Assembly (NCBI RefSeq): GCF_013415885.1 | Contig: NZ_CP058910.1 | Coordinates: forward strand, 2,790,001-2,854,000 | DNA from: Halosimplex rubrum | Lineage (GTDB): Archaea > Halobacteriota > Halobacteria > Halobacteriales > Haloarculaceae | Direction of reading: 5' to 3' | Length of the DNA stretch: 64,000 nucleotides | In this document: positions 43,038 through 51,270 of the stretch, one piece after another | Position numbering within the stretch: position 1 is the first letter of the stretch | How the letters are laid out: every line of letters begins with the position of its first letter | Notes under the pieces: generated by a model | Told to the model about the DNA's origin: nothing | The model's database searches: none | The model's input: the letters and a program-made list of their open reading frames with translations, nothing else | Position numbers and translations under genes: made by a program

Positions 43038-44866
43038 CCGACCTGTTGTTGAAACAAACACCCGTAACAGTCCAATCTCACTAACCAGATGGTAGCAACA
43101 CTGTCGTCCTGCCGTGAAATTTTCCGACGTATTGCACAGACATCGTATTACCAGTGGCCCACCTACTCCCACACCCCACTATACAACCGAAGCTCAACCG
43201 CTGGTCTCGCTGAAGATGTCCGGATCCTCGCCAGCGTTTGGTTCGAACATGAAGAGCATAATTCCGTGGAAGAGTTCGTCTATTACTGGCCATTAGATTA
43301 TGCTGAATTTGACGAGCACGACCGCTATACGGGAGAGACGGACTACAACATGGAACGACTATTTCGAGTGTTTATCCTCAAGGAACTTTACGGCTGGGAG
43401 CACGAAACCATGCTCCTCACCTACCTCAAACAATGTCCCTCCCGCTATGACCGGTTTGGTTTTGAGACATTGCCCGACCAGTCGACGCTGTGGCGCAGCT
43501 GGCACGAGCGCTTCACGGGTGAGCTACGTAAAACGGTCGAGACAGCTGCTCAAACGATCCTAATCAATGCACGGAACGCAGGTGTGAGCGTTTCGCGTGA
43601 GCCGAAGCGGACGCTCCCCCAGCGAGGCGACAGTGCCGGAGACTCCACTCTGAACGAACAGACCGTACTGGACCAGGCAGAGAAGATCACTGCCCACCTC
43701 GGCCGCGTCGTCTTCCCGGCGTTCTCGTTGGATCGTGGTGAGGGCTGTGAGATCCACGAAAATGCCTACTGGGACCTACAGACGTATCTCGGACTCCGCG
43801 AAAACCTGGCCGCCAACGAAGGCGCTCGCAGCTTCATATACGAGTCGACCCGCGACCGGACGCCGTTGGGTCATGCACACCGCGAGCATCTTCGTGACCT
43901 GTCGATCGCGCAGATTCGCGAGATGTACCGACAGGCGGTGAATCGACTGCTGGACGAGGTCGCGGAGACGGAGGAGTTCTTCCGAGCCGGAATCGTCGCA
44001 ATCGACATCACCGAAGCTGATCCCTTCACGGGCGATAGGACGGACCACGAGGACGAGATTATCGGGACGAAGGAGAAGAACGACGAGTACGCCTACCAGT
44101 GGGCGACAGTCCAGCTGGTCGGCAACGCTGTCCCACTCGTGCTCGATGCGCGACCAGTTCGACGAGGCGAGTCACGTAAGGAGATTGTTGAAGATCTGCT
44201 TGACTCTGCAGAGGAACTCGTTCACGTCGATAACGTCCTGATGGACAGGGAGTTCGACAGTCAGCACGTCCTGGAGATGATCAGCCAGCGCGGGCTCTCC
44301 TACGTCGTCCCAAAGCGGATGCAGACCAGCGAGAAAGCCCAAGCCAAGCGCCTTCTCAAGCGAGGGAAAGATCGCTACGAGACTGATCGAAAACTGCACT
44401 TGGGCGACAACGAGTGGCACTCGACGACGCTGATCTACCGTCGGAAAGAGAACTCCGAACACGACGACCACCGGCAATATTCGGTGTTCATGACGAACCG
44501 AGGAAGTGGCCTTCTCACTGAGTATGGCTATCGGTGGGAGATCGAGAGCGGCTACAAGTCGATTAAACGATTCATGGCGGCGACGACCTCGAAGAATTTT
44601 GGACTGCGATTCTTCTACTTCGCGTTCGCCTGTTTGCTGTACTCGATCTGGCGAGCGGTCGATCTACTCGTGCAGGTTGAGTTGAACGGTGAGTATGAAC
44701 ACTCGCCGATCGTGACGGCTGATAACACGCTGACGCTGGTGAAGAAGGAAACCGGAATCGGATAGTAATGGGGCTCTCCCCGTGGTAGCGCAGCGTCTGA
44801 GTGGCAACGCTGTCGGACGTCTCCGAAATTCGCGTATATGGTTGTAAGTTCAACAAGACAGGCCGT
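43038..44866 (+). mobile_element. Insertion sequence with DDE transposase
   Basis: The transposase gene is flanked by imperfect inverted sequences: GACCTGTTGTTGAA near 43040 and the complement of TTCAACAAGACAGGCC near 44849. These would be about 14-of-16 matches with small gaps. No target duplication was identified. Boundaries are approximate. Confidence 0.4.
43089..44765 (+). CDS. DDE transposase (IS4-like, haloarchaeal ISH group)
   Basis: 558 residues. The catalytic DDE residues appear as AIDITEADPF, VLMDREFDSQHV and the typical YRWEIESGYKSIKRF near the C-terminus (Tyr-x2-Arg-Glu... E of the triad), followed by a hydrophobic helix region FFYFAFACLLYSIWRAVDLL. The N-terminal 200 residues form a separate DNA-binding region and the frame is uninterrupted. 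It inserts a DNA element by cut-and-paste. It lies between the redox cluster and the integrase, so it may mark a module boundary. The exact IS family is not certain. Confidence 0.8.
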   Translation: MVATLSSCREIFRRIAQTSYYQWPTYSHTPLYNRSSTAGLAEDVRILASVWFEHEEHNSVEEFVYYWPLDYAEFDEHDRYTGETDYNMERLFRVFILKELYGWEHETMLLTYLKQCPSRYDRFGFETLPDQSTLWRSWHERFTGELRKTVETAAQTILINARNAGVSVSREPKRTLPQRGDSAGDSTLNEQTVLDQAEKITAHLGRVVFPAFSLDRGEGCEIHENAYWDLQTYLGLRENLAANEGARSFIYESTRDRTPLGHAHREHLRDLSIAQIREMYRQAVNRLLDEVAETEEFFRAGIVAIDITEADPFTGDRTDHEDEIIGTKEKNDEYAYQWATVQLVGNAVPLVLDARPVRRGESRKEIVEDLLDSAEELVHVDNVLMDREFDSQHVLEMISQRGLSYVVPKRMQTSEKAQAKRLLKRGKDRYETDRKLHLGDNEWHSTTLIYRRKENSEHDDHRQYSVFMTNRGSGLLTEYGYRWEIESGYKSIKRFMAATTSKNFGLRFFYFAFACLLYSIWRAVDLLVQVELNGEYEHSPIVTADNTLTLVKKETGIG

Positions 44867-45216
44867 TTGGTGAGCAATCTGAGTTAGTCTCCACTAATTG
44901 AATCGGCCGAAACCACGCATCACAGGCCCGCTAAACCCGCCATAGTCTCAACTTCCCATGGACACAAAATGATATAGCGACATATGATTTATAAAGTCGC
45001 CATTTGCTAAATTTCGCGGAATAGGGGCGTTTAGACGGTGCGATAAGGAAATTCGAACGGAAATTCAATTGGTCCTGATTACGCCGGTAATCACGAATAC
45101 TTTGAAGTACCCCGCCGCCGTCGGTGAAGCACGGATGCTGCAACCCCCTCACGACGGCGCTTCCCCCAGGGTAGAGGACCCGAGACTGGGCCCGCAGGAC
45201 GGTGGAGGGCCGGTGA
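44766..45216. other. Non-coding gap between IS and integrase
   Basis: 451 bp without a convincing gene. Contains the right end of the IS near 44849-44866 and, around 44971-45060, an AT-rich patch with a small inverted repeat (GCGAC at 44977 and GTCGC at 44996). An att site or an integrase promoter would be expected here, but I could not identify a repeated core. Confidence 0.5.
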
Positions 45217-46452
45217 ATGCCTGACCGAGCGCTTTCGACGCCGCTCGACGACAGCTTCGAGCGCTACCTCCAAGACAAGGGGAAAGGCCGCGGCGGCGAC
45301 GGTGGGAACTATCGACGTAACGCTGCACGCGAGCTCGAACGATTCGCCGAGTGGGCCGCCGGCGACCGCGGCGCCGACGACTGGACCGGGATCGTCCCCG
45401 ACGACGTCGACCGGGAGCCGACCTTTGACGATCTCGACGAACGCGTGTTCCGGGAGTACGCCCGACATCTCGGTGGTGACCGTGGCCTCAAGCAGAACAC
45501 CGTCCAAACCTATTACCGCTATATCTCTGCGTGGTGTGGCTGGTGCGTCAACGAGGGATATCTCGAGGCGCATTACGCACAGCGGGCCAGTGCGATGGCG
45601 CCGCTGCCGGAGGACGACGGCCGCAAGCCCGGCGACCAGCAGGCCTGGACGTCCGAACAGCGCCACGCCCTCACCCGCCACGTCGACGAACGGGCCCGCG
45701 ACGCCGTCGAGGCGTATACGACACTTCCAGAGGATACTGACCTCCTCGACAAGCAGCGAGGACGCTACGCGGCGCTGAAGGCGGCTCGTGACCGGGCGCT
45801 GGTGTTCGTTCTCGCGTACACCGCCGTCCGCGTCGGCGAACTCCTCCGGGACCCGAATGACCCCCGCCGGCGCGGCGTCCGCTGGGAGGATCTCTCCCTC
45901 GACGACGGGAGTATGGACGTCTACCGGAAGAAACAGCAGTGGGACGCCGCCAGTCTCCCCGATCCGGTGATTTCTCCGTTGCGGAGCTACCGTCAGCTGG
46001 TGGACCCGCCGACGGACCGCTGGCCGGTGTTTCCGACGTTCGACCAACGGACGCTCGCAGAGCTCGTCCGGGAAGAGCTAGCCGAACGAGGGGAACACCC
46101 AGAAGTAATCGACGAGCGACGTGAGGCACACGCCCGGGACCTCTTGCTGGCGCTCGATGAGAATATTCGGCCGCCGTCGATCACGACGGACGGCGCACGG
46201 TCGATTCTCCAACGACTCTCGGAGGCCGCGGAGATCGACATCGACCATCCGAAACACGATTATCTTGCTCCGCACGGTGGCCGTCGTGGCATGGGCGAGG
46301 TTCTGGTCCGGGCATTCGGATATACTGTGGCGGCCCGATATCTCGATAATTCTGAGGAGATGGTTCGTGAGCGGTACTCGCATATCGAGGCTGGTGAGTT
46401 AGGTGATGTCGCTACTGAGGCCCTCGAGGAGATCGATAGTGTACCGCAGTAA
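45217..46452 (+). CDS. Tyrosine recombinase/integrase
   Basis: 411 residues. A SAM-like N-terminal domain (about 20-130) is followed by the catalytic domain with Arg205 (YTAVRVGEL), His353-x-x-Arg356 (HGGRRG) and the nucleophile Tyr387 (ERYSHI). This matches phage-integrase/XerCD chemistry. It could integrate or resolve the replicon or drive movement of the metal-resistance block that follows. No tRNA or att repeat was seen nearby. Confidence 0.88.
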   Translation: MPDRALSTPLDDSFERYLQDKGKGRGGDGGNYRRNAARELERFAEWAAGDRGADDWTGIVPDDVDREPTFDDLDERVFREYARHLGGDRGLKQNTVQTYYRYISAWCGWCVNEGYLEAHYAQRASAMAPLPEDDGRKPGDQQAWTSEQRHALTRHVDERARDAVEAYTTLPEDTDLLDKQRGRYAALKAARDRALVFVLAYTAVRVGELLRDPNDPRRRGVRWEDLSLDDGSMDVYRKKQQWDAASLPDPVISPLRSYRQLVDPPTDRWPVFPTFDQRTLAELVREELAERGEHPEVIDERREAHARDLLLALDENIRPPSITTDGARSILQRLSEAAEIDIDHPKHDYLAPHGGRRGMGEVLVRAFGYTVAARYLDNSEEMVRERYSHIEAGELGDVATEALEEIDSVPQ

Positions 46453-46484
46453 CTTATTTCGAGTGAGAGGGGTAGACCGTCGCG

Positions 46485-47138
46485 TCAAACCGCTTTGACA
46501 GTGAACAGCGAGTCGTCACTGAGGACGACCTGTATCCGGCGGTGCCAGGCGTCAGCGAAAGCCTCTCGTTGCTGTTCAGTTGCCGATTCGTCGAGAATCC
46601 CTTGGAGGTTCCCGATTGCGGGTCCACCGTCAGGAACGTCGCTGACGTGGTAGGTCACTTCGACGGTCTCGTCCGTGTCGGTTCGCCGGAACCGGAACGT
46701 CGGCTCTGCCGTGTCCGGGTCGAACGCGTCGAAGACGAGGAGGTCGCGGCGGCCGCCGTAGCCGCCGGCGAGCCCGCTGAATCCGTCGTCTTCGGTCGCG
46801 CCAGTAACGTACGAGATGATGCGGCTCATCACGCCATACGCAGCATCGTCCTGCGGGCCGGCCGCCTGCACCTCGATTTCGCTCCGAACTGGATAGTCGT
46901 CGGGATACAGGGCGTCGAGCCCCAACTGGACGATCCGGTAGGCGCCCGAGGCAGTCGGACAGGAATGTCCCGCCTCTTTCACCGCGTCTCTATAGGTGAT
47001 GACGAACGGGTCACCCGGTTCGAGAACGCCGAGGGCCTCCGCGACAGGGTCGCGAATTTCGATCGGATCGACGTCGTAGTCTACCTTCCAATTGGTTCTA
47101 GTCTGGGTCTCGGCGGTCGCAGTCGAGTTTGATGTCAT
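46485..47138 (-). CDS. FmdE-family protein (metal-related)
   Basis: 217 residues. The core AGHSCPTASGAYRIVQLGLDALY has the conserved His-Ser-Cys of the FmdE family, and GFSGLAGGYGGRRDLLVF matches the family's second half. FmdE proteins are metal-binding relatives of the tungsten/molybdenum formylmethanofuran dehydrogenase subunit E; outside methanogens the role is unclear. It lies 28 nt after the P-type ATPase stop on the same strand, suggesting a link to metal handling. Confidence 0.75.
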   Translation of the reverse strand: MTSNSTATAETQTRTNWKVDYDVDPIEIRDPVAEALGVLEPGDPFVITYRDAVKEAGHSCPTASGAYRIVQLGLDALYPDDYPVRSEIEVQAAGPQDDAAYGVMSRIISYVTGATEDDGFSGLAGGYGGRRDLLVFDAFDPDTAEPTFRFRRTDTDETVEVTYHVSDVPDGGPAIGNLQGILDESATEQQREAFADAWHRRIQVVLSDDSLFTVKAV

Positions 47139-47166
47139 GAGTGGTGGTGATGATCGTATCTAGTGG

Positions 47167-49086
47167 TCAGTGGCGAAGCAGTCGCATCCCGTTGAGGATG
47201 ACCGCGAGGACGCTGGCCTCGTGGACCAACATTCCCGCGGCGAGGGTGACGTAGCTGGTGAGCACGCCCGCGAGCAGGACGGTCACGGTCAGCACTGCGA
47301 GCCCGACGTTCTCGAGGACGTTCCAGCGCGTCGCCTTGCTGAGTTTGACCGCGTAGGGGATGCGGTCGAGGTCGTCGGCCATCAACGCCATGTCTGCCGT
47401 TTCGATGGCGGTGTCCGTCCCGGCGGCACCCATCGCGATGCCAACGTCGGCGGTCGCCAGCGACGGCGCGTCGTTGATGCCGTCGCCGACCATCGCGACC
47501 ACGTGGCCGTCGGCTTGGTAGGCCTCGATGACTGTCTGCTTGTCCTCGGGGAGGAGTTCGGCGCGGTACTCGTCGATGCCGACCTCCTCGGCGACGGCGG
47601 CGGCCGTCCGCTCGTTGTCGCCGGTGAGCATCACCGTCTCGATGCCGACGTCCTGAAGCGCCGTGACGACCCCAGGAGCTGCCTTCCGGAGCTCGTCCCG
47701 CAGCGCGATTGCGCCGATGATGTCCCCGTCCCGGACGACGTGGACGACAGTTTCGCCGCGCTCCTCACGCTCGCGGACGTAGTCGGCGATCCGACTGGGG
47801 ACGTTAATGTCGCGGTCCTCCAGCAGTGCGCGATTGCCGACAACAACTTCGGTGCCCTCGGTATGGGCGATAACGCCCTTACCAGCGACCACGTCGAAAT
47901 CGTCCGGACCGGGAATCGACTGAAGGCTGGCGTCCGTCTCGTCCGCCTGGGCGACCGCCGCCCCACCGTCCGTCGCAGCAGTCGGGCGCTCGCGGGCTGC
48001 GTCAACGATGGCGTCAGCGAGGTGGTGTTCGCTCTTCTTCTCGGCGGTTGCCGCGAGCGAGAGGACTTCGTCATCGGCGACGCCGAATCCCTCGACGTCG
48101 GCGACGGTGGTTTCGCCCTTCGTGAGGGTGCCGGTCTTGTCGAAGGCGACGAGGTCGATCTTGCCGGCGCGTTCGAGGTGTTCGCCGCCCTTCATCAGCA
48201 CGCCCGATCGGGCGGCGTTGCCGATGGCCGAGACGATGCTGACTGGCGGCCCGATCACCAGCGCGCCCGGACAGCCGATGACCAACAGCGTCAACGACAG
48301 GATCGCGTTCTGCGTGACTGCATATGCGCCGATGGCCAGCACGATGACGGCCGGCGTGTAGTACTTCGCGAACCGGTCGATGAGACTCTCCGTGGGCGAC
48401 TGGGCCTCTTGGGCCTCCTCGACGCGACGGATGATACGTTCGAGCGTCGTGTCCGAGCCCGCACCCGTCGTCCGGATTTCTAGCGCGCCCTCCTGGTTGA
48501 CCGTCCCGGCGTAGACTTCGTCGCCGTCGGCCTTGTGGACGGGGGCGCTCTCGCCGGTGACCGGCGCCTGGTTGACGGCGCTCTCGCCGTCGACGACCTC
48601 GCCATCGACCGGAATCTTCCCGCCCGGCCTCACGACGACGACCTCGCCCTCTTCGACTTCCCGGGCGGGAACCTCTTGGAGTTCCCCGTCGCGACGGACG
48701 GTCGCCGTGTCGGGCGTCATCTCCAGGAGCTCCTGGAGGGCCGTCCGGGTCTTCCGCATGGTCCGGCCCTCGAGGTAGCTGCCGAGGCTGAACAGGAAGA
48801 CGACGGCGGCAGCCTCCCAGTACTCCCCGATGACGATGGCCCCGATAGCGGCCAGCGTCACCAGCGTCTTGATGCCGAGTGTCCGGTTCGTGACCTCGTG
48901 GTAGGCGGTCTTGGCGATGTCGTAGCCACCCACGATCGTCGCGAGGACGAGGATGGCGGCGCTTGCCATCTCGAAACTCGTGAGGTAGCCCAGACTCCAG
49001 CCACCGCCGTACAGCAGGCCGCTCGTCGCCGTGACGATGGCCTTCCGGTGTTTCCGGTAGTACTGCGTGATCGATTGAATGTTCAT
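47167..49086 (-). CDS. Heavy-metal P1B-type ATPase with CPG motif
   Basis: About 639 residues from ATG 49086 (MNIQSITQYYRKHRK); longer readings overlap the HMA gene. P-type motifs: TGES, DKTGTLTKG with phosphorylated Asp, MLTGDN, MVGDGINDAP. In the metal-binding helix the usual CPC is CPG (VIGCPGALVIGPP), which may shift metal specificity. No N-terminal HMA domain; the separate HMA protein (49091-49306) ends 4 nt upstream and probably delivers the metal. Zn, Cd or Cu export cannot be distinguished by sequence alone. Likely a resistance pump. Confidence 0.88.
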   Translation of the reverse strand: MNIQSITQYYRKHRKAIVTATSGLLYGGGWSLGYLTSFEMASAAILVLATIVGGYDIAKTAYHEVTNRTLGIKTLVTLAAIGAIVIGEYWEAAAVVFLFSLGSYLEGRTMRKTRTALQELLEMTPDTATVRRDGELQEVPAREVEEGEVVVVRPGGKIPVDGEVVDGESAVNQAPVTGESAPVHKADGDEVYAGTVNQEGALEIRTTGAGSDTTLERIIRRVEEAQEAQSPTESLIDRFAKYYTPAVIVLAIGAYAVTQNAILSLTLLVIGCPGALVIGPPVSIVSAIGNAARSGVLMKGGEHLERAGKIDLVAFDKTGTLTKGETTVADVEGFGVADDEVLSLAATAEKKSEHHLADAIVDAARERPTAATDGGAAVAQADETDASLQSIPGPDDFDVVAGKGVIAHTEGTEVVVGNRALLEDRDINVPSRIADYVREREERGETVVHVVRDGDIIGAIALRDELRKAAPGVVTALQDVGIETVMLTGDNERTAAAVAEEVGIDEYRAELLPEDKQTVIEAYQADGHVVAMVGDGINDAPSLATADVGIAMGAAGTDTAIETADMALMADDLDRIPYAVKLSKATRWNVLENVGLAVLTVTVLLAGVLTSYVTLAAGMLVHEASVLAVILNGMRLLRH

Positions 49087-49090
49087 GGTG

Positions 49091-49306
49091 TTAGGCTGGT
49101 TGGGGCGTGTACCCCTGGTTTTCGATGGTCTGTGCGAAGGCGTCGGGATCAGCGACGCTGTCGTCATATTCGATCTCGACGCGGCCGGTCGCGTAGTGAA
49201 CCTCGACGTGCTGGACACCGTCGACGTTCGATAGGGCGCGTTCGACGGTGCTCGCACAGGTCGGGCAGTCGAAGTCGAGGACGCGGAACTGGGTTGTGTC
49301 GCTCAT
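49091..49306 (-). CDS. HMA-domain metallochaperone
   Basis: 71 residues of one heavy-metal-associated domain with Cys14-x-x-Cys17 (DCPTCASTVERAL). The start is at ATG 49306 and the stop lies 4 nt before the ATPase start, so the two are translated from one message. It binds a soft metal and passes it to the ATPase. It replaces the N-terminal metal-binding domain that many P1B ATPases carry fused. An AT-rich promoter region (AAAAAATACTTATT) lies about 30-45 nt upstream. Confidence 0.85.
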   Translation of the reverse strand: MSDTTQFRVLDFDCPTCASTVERALSNVDGVQHVEVHYATGRVEIEYDDSVADPDAFAQTIENQGYTPQPA

Positions 49307-49470
49307 TACAGTTTGAGGTAGTGCCCGTACCCCAATAAGTATTTTTTAGATGATATGTTTGAATACAGATATAGGTGATTGGAACAGTCAAACGGGTTGT
49401 CTAGGGCTTTCGGTATCGCGGACCCAGCGACCTGAGTTCTAAGCAGCGTCCCGCTAGCTTTTCCCGCCTG

Positions 49471-49493
49471 CTCATACTCAGTTCTCGTATGAG
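49471..49493 (+). promoter_or_regulatory. Inverted repeat over the start of the metal regulator gene
   Basis: CTCATAC (49471-49477) and GTATGAG (49487-49493) are perfect 7-bp arms with a 9-nt spacer. The right arm contains the ATG of the regulator, so binding would block initiation. It is a natural autorepression site. A similar palindrome lies over the copZ-like start at 60351-60362. Confidence 0.5.
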
Positions 49494-50013
49494 TAGTTCC
49501 GGTACCGACCACCGGCTTGAGGACATCGCGGTGCGAGACACCCGGGTTTCGGACGCCATCGACGAACCGATGCGGGCGATGATCCTCGATATCCTCTCCG
49601 AGGAGGCGCTGACCGCAACTGAGGTCCACGGCCGTTTGGAGGACCGCGGCGTCGACCGCACGGAGAACACGGTTCGTCATCACATCAACGAGTTACGGGA
49701 TGCCGGTCTCGTCGACGTCGTCCGCTTCGAGGAAGGGCGCGGTGGGACGACGAAGTACTACCACGCGAATACGATCGTCCTCTCGTACTCGCTGCCAGAG
49801 TCAGCTGATGACGCTGTTGAGGAGATGATCGAGGCCGTTCAACCCCAGATCAGGGACTCACTCGATACTCTCACAGAAGACCACGACGACGCGATAGCGG
49901 AGATCGTCGCAGATATGCAGCCGTGTGAGCACTGTCAGACCCAGAAGTACGAAACCTACGTACTCCTGACTGTCCTCCGCCGGGCGTTCGTTCGTGCGCA
50001 CCGAGATTCTTGA
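49489..50013 (+). CDS. Winged-helix metal-responsive regulator (ArsR-like)
   Basis: 174 residues. N-terminal winged helix (AMILDILSEEALTATEVHGRLEDRGVDRTENTVRHHINELRDAGLVDV) and a C-terminal helical region ending in MQPCEHCQTQ. The CEHC pair plus flanking His could bind a metal and change DNA affinity. It is divergent from the HMA/ATPase operon across about 180 bp, the standard arrangement for a metal-sensing repressor, and an inverted repeat covers its start codon. Confidence 0.78.
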   Translation: MSSSGTDHRLEDIAVRDTRVSDAIDEPMRAMILDILSEEALTATEVHGRLEDRGVDRTENTVRHHINELRDAGLVDVVRFEEGRGGTTKYYHANTIVLSYSLPESADDAVEEMIEAVQPQIRDSLDTLTEDHDDAIAEIVADMQPCEHCQTQKYETYVLLTVLRRAFVRAHRDS

Positions 50014-50033
50014 GCTTGCGCCCTGTACCGCTG

Positions 50034-50690
50034 TCAAGGCCTCACTTCACCGTGTGTTTTAGTTATCCGGCGATATCCCTCATACACAGCTGGCAATCCG
50101 AGGGGAAGTGCGAAGACTCCGAACCCGAGTAGGATGTATCCGGCTACGTGCCGGCGTCGCACAGCTAGAACTGTCGCGGCGACGCCGACGAACGCAATCA
50201 GATAGGCAAGATTACTCCAGAGCACGTTGTACGAGGAGCAGTATAGCCAGCAGACGACCGTGTAGGAGGGAGCGTTCCAGGTCGGCGGATGAAGCTTCGG
50301 CCAGAAAAACCGGCAGTATGTCGTCCAGCTGAGCATCGCGAGCGCCGGAAGTCCAGCAAGCCACATCGGTGTTCCGAACGGCATCCAGTCTCCGAATCGT
50401 CTATAGCCAGCGAGGAACAGCGCGGGAAAGCCGATAATCCACAGCCAGATACCGATAGTGTAGGTCACCGGCCAGTGTTCGATCCGGGGCTGTGCAATCG
50501 GTAATCGTAGAGACTCGGGCAGCGTCGCCCACGGGAACGAGGGATCGGGAACGGGATTCGTGAGGAACGCGACCAGACAGAGTCCAGTCCCGATGAGGAG
50601 CCCGTATAACCCCACCGTCGTGTATCGGTCAAGCCACGCTGGAAGTTGCGGACGGGGAGACTGTTGACGGTGGTCGGGGTAGCCGGTCAT
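50034..50690 (-). CDS. Hypothetical five-helix membrane protein
   Basis: 218 residues with about five membrane segments (VGLYGLLIGTGLCLVAF, TIGIWLWIIGFPALFLA, LAGLPALAMLSWTT, NLAYLIAFVGVAATVLAV, YILLGFGVFALPLGLP). It converges with the regulator at 49489 and ends 20 nt after it. No transport motif was recognised. Its position in the metal island suggests a role in the membrane part of metal homeostasis. Confidence 0.6.
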   Translation of the reverse strand: MTGYPDHRQQSPRPQLPAWLDRYTTVGLYGLLIGTGLCLVAFLTNPVPDPSFPWATLPESLRLPIAQPRIEHWPVTYTIGIWLWIIGFPALFLAGYRRFGDWMPFGTPMWLAGLPALAMLSWTTYCRFFWPKLHPPTWNAPSYTVVCWLYCSSYNVLWSNLAYLIAFVGVAATVLAVRRRHVAGYILLGFGVFALPLGLPAVYEGYRRITKTHGEVRP

Positions 50691-50716
50691 CCTTCAGCTT
50701 TGATGTCTCGTCGTAA

Positions 50717-51088
50717 TCAGGTATCTCGTTCGAGTGCTTCGCGTCGCTGTTCGTATTCCTCGTCAGTCAGCTCCCCGCGAGCGTAGGCAAGCCGAAGCTC
50801 TTCGAGTGCCTGGTCCGAATCACTCGCAGCTCCCGTAACTGCGCGATAGATGAGGTACCCACCACCGACGAGGGCAGCGAGGAACAGCAGCTGCATCACG
50901 ATGTCGACGATGAACATCCAGCCAGGCATCGTCCCGTCGCCCCACATGTGACCGCCCCACATCCCGCTCATCATCGGACCAAACCCCATCATCCCGAAGC
51001 CCATGAAGAACAACGGGACGATGAAGACGGCACCGATGATAACGAGGAGGAGCGTAACAAGTCGCGTATCGTCTGAATTTGTCGGCAT
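50717..51088 (-). CDS. SHOCT-domain membrane protein
   Basis: 123 residues. Two membrane segments, the first followed by a Met/Gly-rich stretch (MGFGMMGFGPMMSGMWGGHMW), and a C-terminal SHOCT domain (LEELRLAYARGELTDEEYEQRREAL). SHOCT domains are oligomerisation modules. The Met-rich segment may bind Cu(I) or Ag(I), which is inference. A TATA-like AGTATAAT lies 33-40 nt upstream and a Shine-Dalgarno-like AGGGAGGGA near the ATG. It resembles the second SHOCT gene at 53276. Confidence 0.75.
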   Translation of the reverse strand: MPTNSDDTRLVTLLLVIIGAVFIVPLFFMGFGMMGFGPMMSGMWGGHMWGDGTMPGWMFIVDIVMQLLFLAALVGGGYLIYRAVTGAASDSDQALEELRLAYARGELTDEEYEQRREALERDT

Positions 51089-51270
51089 ATTGTGATCCCT
51101 CCCTGAGTTGGGGTTCTCAGATTATACTACGCACTAACTATTCAATGCGGTTGTGCCTTTGACCTACGTGTTCCACCCGCCACAATTCTTTTGAATACCT
51201 ACTCACCACGGCTCTGACCCAAACTATCTGAAGGAAAACTGCAATAGATGATCCCTTCGAACTGATACCT

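Noticed and set aside
43038-44866. Target site duplication for the DDE transposase element
   Set aside because: The terminal sequences are only approximate, so a duplication could not be identified reliably.
44766-45216. tRNA or attachment site next to the integrase
   Set aside because: No cloverleaf-like sequence or duplicated core was found.
46542-47132. 196-codon plus-strand ORF opposite the FmdE-like gene
   Set aside because: Shadow of the minus-strand gene; its translation has no recognisable motif, whereas the minus strand shows the FmdE core.
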